Of a DNA stretch of 20,028 bases, positions 1-6,940 are shown piece after piece. Below the pieces are notes generated by a model that was given only the letters and a program-made list of their open reading frames with translations, ran no database searches and had not been told where the DNA came from. The stretch spans positions 1 to 20,028 of the forward strand of contig JAEYUD010000189.1 in the NCBI GenBank assembly GCA_023433685.1, in the 5' to 3' direction. Origin of the DNA: Bacteroidota bacterium. Lineage in GTDB: Bacteria > Bacteroidota > Ignavibacteria > Ignavibacteriales > Ignavibacteriaceae. A program made the position numbers and the translations under genes. Position 1 is the stretch's first letter. Each line of letters starts with the position of its first letter.

Positions 1-1290
1 CTCGTATGGCTACCGATAGACCCTTCCGGAACAGAAAAACAATTAAAATTACACGCCGCGCATCAGTTTGAGGAAGGAACCGTTCTCCACTGGTGGCACC
101 CGATAACCGAGACAGGTCTCCCCACAAAAATGACGGATGACCTCCTATGGCTACCATTCATTCTCTCGATGTACGTGAAAGAGACGGGAAACCTCGCCTT
201 TGTTGATGAGAAAGCTGAATATTACGACAATAAAGAGCTCGTCGAAACCCTTTACCAACATTCCCTCCGGGCAATTGATGTGGTGTTCTCCCGTTTGAGT
301 CCGAGGGGCATTCCCTTTATCGGCGCCGGTGACTGGAACGACGGTCTAAGCGCCGTGGGGCTTGAATTCAAGGGTGAATCGGTCTGGATGGCGGAATTCT
401 TCTACTTTGTACTGGTTGAGTTTGCAAAGATTGCCGCCCAAAAAGCTGATTTTGAAACCGAAAGGAAACTCCTTGCAGGCGCTGAAAATGTAAAAGCCGC
501 CTTCAACGAACACGCTTGGGACGGTGAATATTATTTCAGGGGCACAAAGGACACAGGTGAGAAATTTGGATCGGCTGAAAACACTCAAGGAAAAATATTC
601 CTGAATCCGCAGACCTGGTCGGTTATGAGTGATATTGCCCCGAAAGAGAAGCAGGAAGCAGCGCTTCTCGCTGTTGAAAAACATCTTCTCAAGAACAACG
701 GAACACTTCTTTTGGCACCGGCATACAGCGTGCCCGATAAATACATCGGCTACCTTTCCCGTTATGCTCCCGGAAGAAGGGAGAACGGCGGGGTTTACAT
801 GCACGCGGCAACGTGGGCAATCTGGGCATTTGCCAAAGCCGGCAAACCGGAAAAAGCTTATGAAGTTTACAAAGGCATTTCCCCTGTATTAAACGGCATG
901 GACCCCGACCTTTGGTCGGCTGAGCCTTACGTCACCCCGGGAAATATTGACGGGCCTGACTCTCCAAACTACGGCAGGGCCGGCTGGAGCTGGTACACAG
1001 GATCTGCTTCATGGTACCAGAAAATCATTGTTGACTGGATACTTGGCATCCGTTCCGTGGAAGGCGGGCTTCTGATAGAACCTGCAATTCCCTCGGAGTG
1101 GGATGGCTTCAAAGTTAAACGCCTGTACCGGGGCTGCAGCTATAATATCACCGTCAAGAATCCCGGTCATGTATCATCCGGAGTGATCTCAATGAAGATA
1201 GATGGAAAAGAAGTGGCGGGCAATCTTGTTTCACCGGTCAGCGCGAAGTCCGTTGAAGTGGAGGTTATCCTCGGAAAGAAAGCCGGTTGA
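1..1290 (+). CDS. GH94 glycoside phosphorylase, 5' truncated (candidate 1,2-beta-oligoglucan or cellobiose-type phosphorylase)
   Basis: The frame is open from base 1 to the TGA at 1288-1290, so the gene begins upstream and 429 C-terminal residues are visible. An internal ATG at 130 is not the start, because the codons before it already encode family sequence (HQFEEGTVLHWWHP). GH94 hallmarks are this HWWHP segment, then TDDLLWLPF, GAGDWNDG (about residues 108-115, the motif holding the catalytic Asp of GH94 enzymes), GKIFLNPQTW and ENGGVYMHAATWA. The (alpha/alpha)6 barrel is followed by a C-terminal beta-sandwich. GH94 enzymes use phosphate to split beta-glucosidic bonds and give a sugar 1-phosphate, saving ATP. 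No leader can be judged, but members are normally cytoplasmic. The next gene overlaps by one base. Substrate is inferred from the neighbouring PF10091/GH144-type genes; cellobiose, laminaribiose or chitobiose specificity cannot be excluded. Confidence 0.88.
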   Translation, partial: LVWLPIDPSGTEKQLKLHAAHQFEEGTVLHWWHPITETGLPTKMTDDLLWLPFILSMYVKETGNLAFVDEKAEYYDNKELVETLYQHSLRAIDVVFSRLSPRGIPFIGAGDWNDGLSAVGLEFKGESVWMAEFFYFVLVEFAKIAAQKADFETERKLLAGAENVKAAFNEHAWDGEYYFRGTKDTGEKFGSAENTQGKIFLNPQTWSVMSDIAPKEKQEAALLAVEKHLLKNNGTLLLAPAYSVPDKYIGYLSRYAPGRRENGGVYMHAATWAIWAFAKAGKPEKAYEVYKGISPVLNGMDPDLWSAEPYVTPGNIDGPDSPNYGRAGWSWYTGSASWYQKIIVDWILGIRSVEGGLLIEPAIPSEWDGFKVKRLYRGCSYNITVKNPGHVSSGVISMKIDGKEVAGNLVSPVSAKSVEVEVILGKKAG

Positions 1291-3710
1291 TGATAAAATT
1301 TATCAAGAACCTCAACATTATCGTTCTCCTGACCGGCACGCTCCTGTTTGGTCAGGACTATGTTTTCTTCACGAACAGCGCGGTTAGCAGCTACTGGGAT
1401 CCAAGTCTTGGCTCGATGACCTCACCGGCTTTTGTCGAGCTGGTGTTCGACAGCAAGTTCCCTGTTTCCACGCAGTATGCTTTCTCCGGAGCTAACAGTC
1501 TGAAGCTGAGATGGCGCTCCATGGACTCAGGCAACTGGCGGCTCGGAGTGGCCGGTTCGGGCAATCCGTTGTTTGATGTCAACCTGAGGGACACGCTAAG
1601 CTTATATATCTATTCGGCAAGTGATCTGAACGGAAGCGACCTACCTCTGCTTTCACTTCAGGATAATTTTGGCTCTGCCACGGGCACTGTCCCCATGGGC
1701 AGCTATCTGCAGAGCCTCCCGGCTCACACATGGAAACGGGTTCTGGTGCCGCTTTCCCTTTTTAGAAACAGTGCCGGATCAACCGATCTCACAAAGATCA
1801 GATACGTCTTTTTCTCACGGAACAATGCCGATACAACAGAGCACACCTGTTACATAGATGAAGTAAGAATGGTTCTCAAAGGAGGAATTGACCCCACCCC
1901 ACCCTCAACGCCTACCGGTTTTGTCGCGAAAGGATATGAAAAACACTTTGATCTCAGGTGGATGAAGAGCCCCGAGAGTGACGTGGCGGGTTACAATATC
2001 TACAAAAAAGAGGGGAATAACTGGGTAAGGGCAGGAACCACCAACGCGAACGACAACTACTATTATGAATGGACAGGCAGTCTTGGTACAGCCCGTACAT
2101 TTGCCGTTTCAGCTTTCGATACCTCGTACAACGAATCCCCGAAAACCACAGAGATCACAGTTACCACTTCAGCCATGACAGATGAAGATTTCCTCGATAT
2201 GGTGCAGGCGGCAACATTTCGCTACTTCTGGCATTACGCCCATCCCGTTTCAGGTTTGACCCGTGAGCGTCTTAACAGTGGTGAAACCGTAACCATTGGT
2301 GGCTCAGGATTCGGACTGATGGGGATCCCGGTAGGCATAGAAAGAGGTTACATTACCCGTCAGGAAGGGGCGGAGAGAACCCTGAAAGTGGTTAATTTCC
2401 TCCTTACAAAGGCAAACAGATTTCATGGAGCCTGGTCACACTGGCTTAACGGTACCACGGGTGCCGTAATACCTTTCGGCACTTATGACGACGGTGGCGA
2501 CCTGGTTGAAACCGCGTTCATGGTACAAGGACTTTTAACTTTGCGGCAATATTTCGATGCCCAGACTTCGCTTGAGACAGAGATCAGGGCGAAAATCACA
2601 CAAGCCTGGGAAACGGTAGAGTGGAACTGGTACCGCAGATATCCTAACACTTTTAAGCTTTACTGGCACTGGTCGCCGAACTATGGCTGGCAGATGAACC
2701 TGCCCGTCTCGGGGTATATGGAGGCACTGATATTGTACATGCTCGCCATTGCCTCGCCAACCTATCCGATGCCTGCAAATTCATACTGGCTTGGGTGGAC
2801 AGGTAGCGGCTACCAGAACACGGGAACTTACTATGGCTACCGCCTCTGGGTGGGGCAGAATACCGGTGGACCCCTCTTCTTCGCGCATTACTCTTATTTG
2901 GGATTCGACCCCCGGCACAAGAAAGACCAGTACGCCAATTACTTTGAACACAACAAAAATCAGACGCTTGTTAACCGGGCTTACTGCATTGCGAACCCGA
3001 AAGGTTACGCAGGTTACGGACCAAACACCTGGGGTCTGACTGCTTCCGACAATCCCTGGGGATACGGGGCTCAGGAGCCGACTAATGGTGGTGACAATGG
3101 TACAATAGCCCCGACCGCGGCACTCTCATCAATGCCGTACACGCCTGTTGAATCCATGGCGGCCCTTAAAAACATGTACAGAACCTATGGCGCGAACCTT
3201 TGGGGAGTTTACGGCTTTAAGGATGCTTTCAATGTTCAGCAGAACTGGTTCGCTTCAAGCTATCTGGCGATAGATCAGGGGCCGATACTCGTAATGATCG
3301 AGAACTATAGATCGGGTCTGTTATGGAACAAATTCATGGCAAACCCGGAAATAGCCCCAATGCTCACAGCAGTTGGTTTTTCACCCGATACCACCACTTC
3401 CGTGGAAGATGAAGCAACAACTGAGACACCTGTGGAATTCAAACTTGAGGGTAACTATCCAAATCCCTTCAATCCGGCGACAAAAATGGTATTCAGCCTC
3501 CCCGTAAGCGCGCCTGTCGGATTGCAGATATACAACGCCCTGGGTGATCTCGTTTATGAGGCAGAGGGGCAGTGGTATGAAAGTGGAAGGAACGAAATTT
3601 ACTGGAACGGAAGAAGCAGGGATGGAATTGCCGCGCCTTCCGGAATTTATCTCTACAAAATAAGTGCTAACGGTTCCACCCTCACTGGCAAGATGGTGAT
3701 GATGAAATGA
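1290..3710 (+). CDS. T9SS-secreted glycoamylase-domain (PF10091/GH144-type) glucanase with N-terminal beta-sandwich and FN3 domain
   Basis: The protein has 806 residues from the ATG at 1290. A TTG at 1287 would add one residue, but ATG overlapping the upstream TGA (TGATG) is the likelier start. Order: signal peptide about 1-21; a jelly-roll, CIA30/CBM11-like region about 25-198 ending in CYIDEVRMV; an FN3 domain about 203-294; the PF10091 (alpha/alpha)6 domain about 300-695; and a T9SS type-A sorting tail about 719-806 (NYPNPFNPAT, GIYLYK, GKMVMMK). Family motifs include GSGFGLMGIPVG, GGDLVETAFMVQGLL, TWGLTASDNPW, NGTIAPTAALSSMP and IDQGPILVMIENYRSGL. GH144 was founded on endo-beta-1,2-glucanase, and the fold also occurs in 'putative glucoamylase' proteins, so the bond cut is inferred. 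The tail implies export across the outer membrane and surface attachment, where it would make the first cuts. It follows GH94 and overlaps the binding-protein gene by ATGA. Confidence 0.85.
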   Translation: MIKFIKNLNIIVLLTGTLLFGQDYVFFTNSAVSSYWDPSLGSMTSPAFVELVFDSKFPVSTQYAFSGANSLKLRWRSMDSGNWRLGVAGSGNPLFDVNLRDTLSLYIYSASDLNGSDLPLLSLQDNFGSATGTVPMGSYLQSLPAHTWKRVLVPLSLFRNSAGSTDLTKIRYVFFSRNNADTTEHTCYIDEVRMVLKGGIDPTPPSTPTGFVAKGYEKHFDLRWMKSPESDVAGYNIYKKEGNNWVRAGTTNANDNYYYEWTGSLGTARTFAVSAFDTSYNESPKTTEITVTTSAMTDEDFLDMVQAATFRYFWHYAHPVSGLTRERLNSGETVTIGGSGFGLMGIPVGIERGYITRQEGAERTLKVVNFLLTKANRFHGAWSHWLNGTTGAVIPFGTYDDGGDLVETAFMVQGLLTLRQYFDAQTSLETEIRAKITQAWETVEWNWYRRYPNTFKLYWHWSPNYGWQMNLPVSGYMEALILYMLAIASPTYPMPANSYWLGWTGSGYQNTGTYYGYRLWVGQNTGGPLFFAHYSYLGFDPRHKKDQYANYFEHNKNQTLVNRAYCIANPKGYAGYGPNTWGLTASDNPWGYGAQEPTNGGDNGTIAPTAALSSMPYTPVESMAALKNMYRTYGANLWGVYGFKDAFNVQQNWFASSYLAIDQGPILVMIENYRSGLLWNKFMANPEIAPMLTAVGFSPDTTTSVEDEATTETPVEFKLEGNYPNPFNPATKMVFSLPVSAPVGLQIYNALGDLVYEAEGQWYESGRNEIYWNGRSRDGIAAPSGIYLYKISANGSTLTGKMVMMK

Positions 3711-5011
3711 ATGGTTGGAGGAAGCAGGTCGACCTGAGATTCAGATTGGTTTTGGCTGGAGGTTTGCTCCTGCTTCCTTTATTATTCATTTTATCCGGTT
3801 GCAGTGCGAAAAAAGGAAATGCAACAGAAATAACCTTCTGGGGGATGGGCTCAGAAGGTGAAAAGATACAAAAATTGATACCGGAGTTTGAGCGGAGAAA
3901 TCCCGGTATCAAAGTGAAGGTGCAGATGGTACCCTGGACAGCCGCGCAGGAGAAGCTGATATCATCTTTCGCCGCTGACAACACCCCGGATATCTGCCAG
4001 CTTGGAAACACCTGGGTACCCCAGTTCGTTTTACTCGAAGCCCTCGAACCACTTGATGGCAATATCTCCAGGTCCAAGGTTGTCAAACCAGAATTTTATT
4101 TCAAAGGTATCTGGAACACGAACGAGGTTCAGGGGAATATTTACGGCATACCATGGTACATCGACACCAGGATTATCTATTACCGTAAAGATATTTTCGC
4201 GCGTGCCGGGTATAATGAACCACCGAAAACCTGGGATGAATTGCTCGATCTCTCCCGCAAAATCGTGAAAATGCAGCACGATCCAAACAAATACGCGATC
4301 TACCTCCCGACCAACGAGTGGGCTCCATTTGTGATTTTCGGACTACAGAACGGCTCGGATCTGATCAAGAAGAACTGGACTTACGGTAATTTCAGTGGTA
4401 AAGAATTCCTTGAAGCATTCAAATTTTTAATTCGCTTTCATAAAGAGCGACTCACCCCCTTGGGCGTTTCACAGGTAACCAATGTGTATCAGGCGTTCGA
4501 GCAGGAATTTTTCGCCATGTACATTTCGGGTCCATGGAACATCCCCGAGTTCAAACGGTGGATGAAAGACTCAACCGGGGAAAGATGGGGCACCGCGCCA
4601 CTTCCGGGAAAGAACGGATATCCGGGAGCTTCACTCGCCGGTGGATCGAGTCTGGTAATATTCAAAAATTCAAAGAACAAGGATGCCGCCTGGAAGTTTG
4701 TTGAGTTTCTCTCCGAAAAAGAGACACAACTCGCTTTTTTTCGTGAAACCAATAACCTGCCGGCGGTTATTCAGGCCTGGGATGAGCCTTATTTTAAGGA
4801 TGATCCCTTTATTAAAGCATTTTACGAGCAGTTCAAGAACGTTGTAGCAACACCGAAGATCCCCGAGTGGGAGCAGATTGTCTTCTCCAAACTACAGCAA
4901 TATGCCGAGTATGCCGCCCGCGGCACCATGACCGAAGAGGAAGCCATGCAGGCAATGGACAAGGAAGTTAATGTGATACTGGAGAAGAGGAGGTGGCTTT
5001 TTAGTTATTAG
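3707..5011 (+). CDS. ABC sugar transporter substrate-binding lipoprotein (family 1 / UgpB-MalE type)
   Basis: The protein has 434 residues, a typical length. The ATG at 3707 overlaps the previous stop (ATGA), which suggests translational coupling. A charged start is followed by a hydrophobic stretch and the lipobox LSGC with Cys32, so the mature protein is a lipoprotein. Family 1 features are ITFWGMGSEGEKIQKLIPEF at the mature N-terminus, TPDICQLGNTWV, the hinge-region YGIPWYIDTRIIYYRKDIF, and LAGGSSLVIFKNSKNKDAAW near the C-terminus. It captures an oligosaccharide in the periplasm and delivers it to the two permeases encoded next. The ligand cannot be read from sequence; neighbours suggest beta-glucan oligosaccharides. 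The last residues (FSY) and the stop codon at 5009-5011 are built partly from the heptamer repeat that starts at 5001, so the repeat has grown into, or borders, the end of the gene. Confidence 0.9.
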   Translation: MNGWRKQVDLRFRLVLAGGLLLLPLLFILSGCSAKKGNATEITFWGMGSEGEKIQKLIPEFERRNPGIKVKVQMVPWTAAQEKLISSFAADNTPDICQLGNTWVPQFVLLEALEPLDGNISRSKVVKPEFYFKGIWNTNEVQGNIYGIPWYIDTRIIYYRKDIFARAGYNEPPKTWDELLDLSRKIVKMQHDPNKYAIYLPTNEWAPFVIFGLQNGSDLIKKNWTYGNFSGKEFLEAFKFLIRFHKERLTPLGVSQVTNVYQAFEQEFFAMYISGPWNIPEFKRWMKDSTGERWGTAPLPGKNGYPGASLAGGSSLVIFKNSKNKDAAWKFVEFLSEKETQLAFFRETNNLPAVIQAWDEPYFKDDPFIKAFYEQFKNVVATPKIPEWEQIVFSKLQQYAEYAARGTMTEEEAMQAMDKEVNVILEKRRWLFSY

Positions 5012-5035
5012 CTATTAGCTATTAGTTATTAGCTG
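5001..5035 (+). repeat. Five tandem heptamers TTAGYTA
   Basis: Five direct 7-base units read TTAGTTA, TTAGCTA, TTAGCTA, TTAGTTA and TTAGCTG with no spacing. The second unit supplies the TAG stop of the binding-protein gene, so the tract straddles the end of the coding sequence. It is the first part of a repeat-rich spacer that runs to the next gene. Confidence 0.9.
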
Positions 5036-5041
5036 TTGGTG

Positions 5042-5058
5042 CGCTACCGCGGATAGCG
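5042..5058. repeat. Imperfect GC-rich palindrome with CCGCGG core
   Basis: CGCTA and TAGCG arms flank a CCGCGG core (5047-5052) with one extra A on the right, giving CGCTACCGCGGATAGCG. In RNA it can form a short hairpin. The core is shared with the second palindrome at 5122-5135, and both sit beside short tandem repeats. Confidence 0.7.
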
Positions 5059-5073
5059 GTTAGAGGTTAGAGG
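5058..5073 (+). repeat. Two tandem heptamers GGTTAGA plus GG
   Basis: GGTTAGA occurs twice in direct succession and is followed by GG. It abuts the palindrome at 5042-5058 and has the same 7-base period and TTAG core as the array at 5001-5035, so it may be a continuation of that array beyond an inserted palindrome. Confidence 0.75.
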
Positions 5074-5090
5074 CCTGTCTGTCACTTAAA

Positions 5091-5122
5091 TTCTCAGGTT
5101 CTCAGGTTCTTAAGTTCTTAAT
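5091..5122 (+). repeat. Four tandem octamers TTCTCAGG / TTCTTAAG
   Basis: Units are TTCTCAGG, TTCTCAGG, TTCTTAAG and TTCTTAAT. A further related piece, CTCAGGTTCTCAA, resumes at 5136 after the palindrome at 5122-5135, so the palindrome interrupts the octamer tract. Confidence 0.85.
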
Positions 5123-5135
5123 GCGCCGCGGCGCA
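5122..5135. repeat. Perfect 14-bp palindrome TGCGCCGCGGCGCA
   Basis: The 14 bases equal their own reverse complement. The palindrome lies 23 bases before the permease ATG at 5159 and has the same CCGCGG core as the element at 5042-5058. It has no T-run after it, so it is not a standard intrinsic terminator. It could be a short mobile palindrome of REP type or an mRNA-stabilising structure. Confidence 0.8.
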
Positions 5136-5158
5136 CTCAGGTTCTCAATTCAAAGTTT

Positions 5159-6028
5159 ATGAAAAAAGCAGCATATTTATTTCTGGCACCGGCGCTTACG
5201 GCGATATTTGTTTTCTTTTTTATCCCGGTGATAAGCGCGTTCGTGATCAGTTTTACTGATTTCGATATCTATGCCATAGGCAACTACAGCAAGTTCCGGT
5301 TCACCGGGTTGGATAACTATATAAAGTTGTTCGAGAATCCTTTGTTTTGGAAGGCACTGAAGAACACCTTTATGTTTGTGGTGGTGTCGGGGCCTCTGTC
5401 GATAGCTGTTTCACTTGGCGCCGCGATACTTCTTAACTCAAAATTGGTCAGGTTCAAGGGGATATTCAGGCTGGTGTATTTCATGCCTGTAGTTACCACA
5501 CTTGTGGCTGTATCGATCGTCTGGCGGTTTATATATCATCCGGAGTTTGGACTTTTAAATTACGGTTTGAGTTTCATTGGCATTGGGAAGATCGACTGGT
5601 TAGGCGACCCCGACTGGGCGATGCCATCGATAATTATTCTCTCGATCTGGAAGAATTTTGGCTACAACATGATCATCTTCATCGCCGGATTGCAGAACAT
5701 TCCGGAGGAGCTTTACGAGGCTGCTCACATTGAAGGAGCTAATGGCTGGCAGCGGTTCACCAAGATCACATTACCGATGCTGGCACCAACCACGATTTTT
5801 ATCACGATCATTACGATGATAGGTTATTTCCAGCTTTTTGCCGAACCTTATATAATGACGCAGGGGGGGCCACTCGACAGCACACTCAGTATTGTGCTTT
5901 ACATGTATCAGGAAGGCTTCCGCTGGTGGAATATGGGTTACTCCTCTTCTATAGCGTTCGTGCTTTTTGTGATAATTCTCGCGGGCACGCTGCTTCAGAT
6001 GTGGTACCAAAAGAGGAAGGAGGCGTAA
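5159..6028 (+). CDS. ABC sugar transporter permease, MalF/UgpA/LacF type
   Basis: The protein has 289 residues, near the family norm, with about six membrane helices, the first at about residues 6-30. The cytoplasmic EAA loop, which docks the ATPase, is clear at about 187-206 (EAAHIEGANGWQRF then ITLPMLAP). It forms the inner-membrane channel with the permease encoded next. No Shine-Dalgarno sequence is visible before the ATG (CAATTCAAAGTTTATG), unlike the strong one before the next gene. The 147-base repeat-rich spacer upstream separates it from the binding-protein gene. Translation or transcript level may therefore be lower than for the binding protein, as is common in such importers. Confidence 0.92.
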   Translation: MKKAAYLFLAPALTAIFVFFFIPVISAFVISFTDFDIYAIGNYSKFRFTGLDNYIKLFENPLFWKALKNTFMFVVVSGPLSIAVSLGAAILLNSKLVRFKGIFRLVYFMPVVTTLVAVSIVWRFIYHPEFGLLNYGLSFIGIGKIDWLGDPDWAMPSIIILSIWKNFGYNMIIFIAGLQNIPEELYEAAHIEGANGWQRFTKITLPMLAPTTIFITIITMIGYFQLFAEPYIMTQGGPLDSTLSIVLYMYQEGFRWWNMGYSSSIAFVLFVIILAGTLLQMWYQKRKEA

Positions 6029-6029
6029 A

Positions 6030-6839
6030 ATGAAAAAATTCATACTTCACGCTTTCCTCATTATCACCGGCATTTTAACTCTAGCGCCCTTCATCTGGAT
6101 GGTTTCGGCTTCGTTCATGAACGATGGACACGCGTCGGTTTTCCCCCCGAGGTTCATCCCGGATGAATTCACACTGACGCAGTATGAAACGCTCTTTTCA
6201 CGGCTGGATGTGTCGCGGAACCTGCTGAACAGTTTTGTTCTGTCGTTTCTCGTCACTGTAGTGTCGCTCGTTTTCAACTCAATGGCAGGATTCGCTTTTG
6301 CAAAGTACCGTTTCGCCGGCAAGGATGCCATATTCAAACTCCTTCTCAGTTCGATGGTGATCCCGGCTCAGGTAACAATGCTGCCGCTCTTCTTGATGCT
6401 TAAAGAGTTTGGCTTTCTTAACACGTACATGGCAATAATCATCCCGGGACTCGCAAACGTCTTCGGAATATTTTTAATCAGGCAATATGTAATGGCAATA
6501 CCGGATAGCTTGATCGAGTCGGCAAGGATAGATGGTGCCAACGATTTTCAGATCTATTACAAGATCATTTTGCCGCTCGCGGCTCCGGTGATGGTAACAC
6601 TGGCAATATTCACATTCATGGGGACCTGGAACGACTTTTTATGGCCACTAATAGTGTTGAATGACAGTGACATGTACACTCTTCCGGTCGCCTTGGCAAA
6701 TCTGATGGGTGAGCACACCAAGGACCCAGAGTTGATGATGGCGGGAAGCGTGATAACGATACTGCCAGTAATGATGATATTCCTCGTCCTTCAGAAGTAT
6801 TACATAAAAGGGATCATGATGGGTAGTGTAAAGGAATGA
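6030..6839 (+). CDS. ABC sugar transporter permease, MalG/UgpE type
   Basis: The protein has 269 residues and about six membrane helices. The EAA-loop equivalent is ESARIDGANDFQIYYKIILP at about residues 163-182, and GTWNDFLWPLIVL follows at about 198-210, a common feature of MalG-type permeases. The start at 6030 lies one base after the previous stop and is preceded by a strong Shine-Dalgarno (AAGGAGG, 6017-6023, six bases upstream) located in the end of the previous gene, so the two permeases are translated together. It pairs with the upstream permease. No MalK/MsmX-type ATPase gene is found in the window, so a shared ATPase encoded elsewhere is expected. It is the last gene of the first gene set. 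Confidence 0.92.
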   Translation: MKKFILHAFLIITGILTLAPFIWMVSASFMNDGHASVFPPRFIPDEFTLTQYETLFSRLDVSRNLLNSFVLSFLVTVVSLVFNSMAGFAFAKYRFAGKDAIFKLLLSSMVIPAQVTMLPLFLMLKEFGFLNTYMAIIIPGLANVFGIFLIRQYVMAIPDSLIESARIDGANDFQIYYKIILPLAAPVMVTLAIFTFMGTWNDFLWPLIVLNDSDMYTLPVALANLMGEHTKDPELMMAGSVITILPVMMIFLVLQKYYIKGIMMGSVKE

Positions 6840-6844
6840 AAAAC

Positions 6845-6872
6845 TTCAAATAAAATATTTTTTTTGTTTGAA
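6845..6872 (+). terminator. AT-rich inverted repeat after the importer operon, possible weak terminator
   Basis: Left arm TTCAAATAAAA (6845-6855) and right arm TTTTGTTTGAA (6862-6872) pair over 11 positions with one U-G wobble and a 6-base loop. It begins five bases after the permease stop codon. The stem is AT-only apart from two G/C pairs and no T-run follows, so termination is uncertain. It may instead be chance in AT-rich DNA. Confidence 0.35.
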
Positions 6873-6897
6873 TTGGTTCAGGAATTACTTATTTTTT
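6867..6897 (+). promoter_or_regulatory. Candidate Bacteroidota-type promoter of the LacI-family gene
   Basis: TTTG (6867-6870) and TATTTTTT (6890-6897) are spaced by 19 bases, which resembles the -33 TTTG / -7 TAnnTTTG pattern of Bacteroidota sigma-ABfr promoters, although the -7 element is imperfect. A start near 6903 would fall inside the palindrome at 6901-6916. The call rests on weak consensus matches in AT-rich DNA. Confidence 0.3.
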
Positions 6898-6900
6898 CGG

Positions 6901-6916
6901 ATGTAAACGTTTACAT
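6901..6916. promoter_or_regulatory. Operator-like perfect palindrome for a LacI-family regulator
   Basis: ATGTAAACGTTTACAT is a perfect 16-bp palindrome with a central CG, the form expected for LacI/CcpA-family operators (compare the TGnAAnCGnTnnCA class). It lies 24 bases before the LacI-family start codon and just downstream of the candidate promoter. This fits autorepression, with the same site perhaps controlling the downstream surface-protein genes. Confidence 0.75.
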
Positions 6917-6940
6917 ATTTTTTACAGAAAAAACCCTAAA

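Noticed and set aside
346..804. 152-residue minus-strand open frame opposite the GH94 gene
   Set aside because: The plus strand encodes unmistakable GH94 motifs through the whole stretch; the minus product has no recognisable features.
5001..5158. CRISPR array or phage attachment site in the repeat-rich spacer
   Set aside because: Units of 7-8 bases lie head to tail without spacers, no cas or integrase genes are near, and no tRNA end is present.
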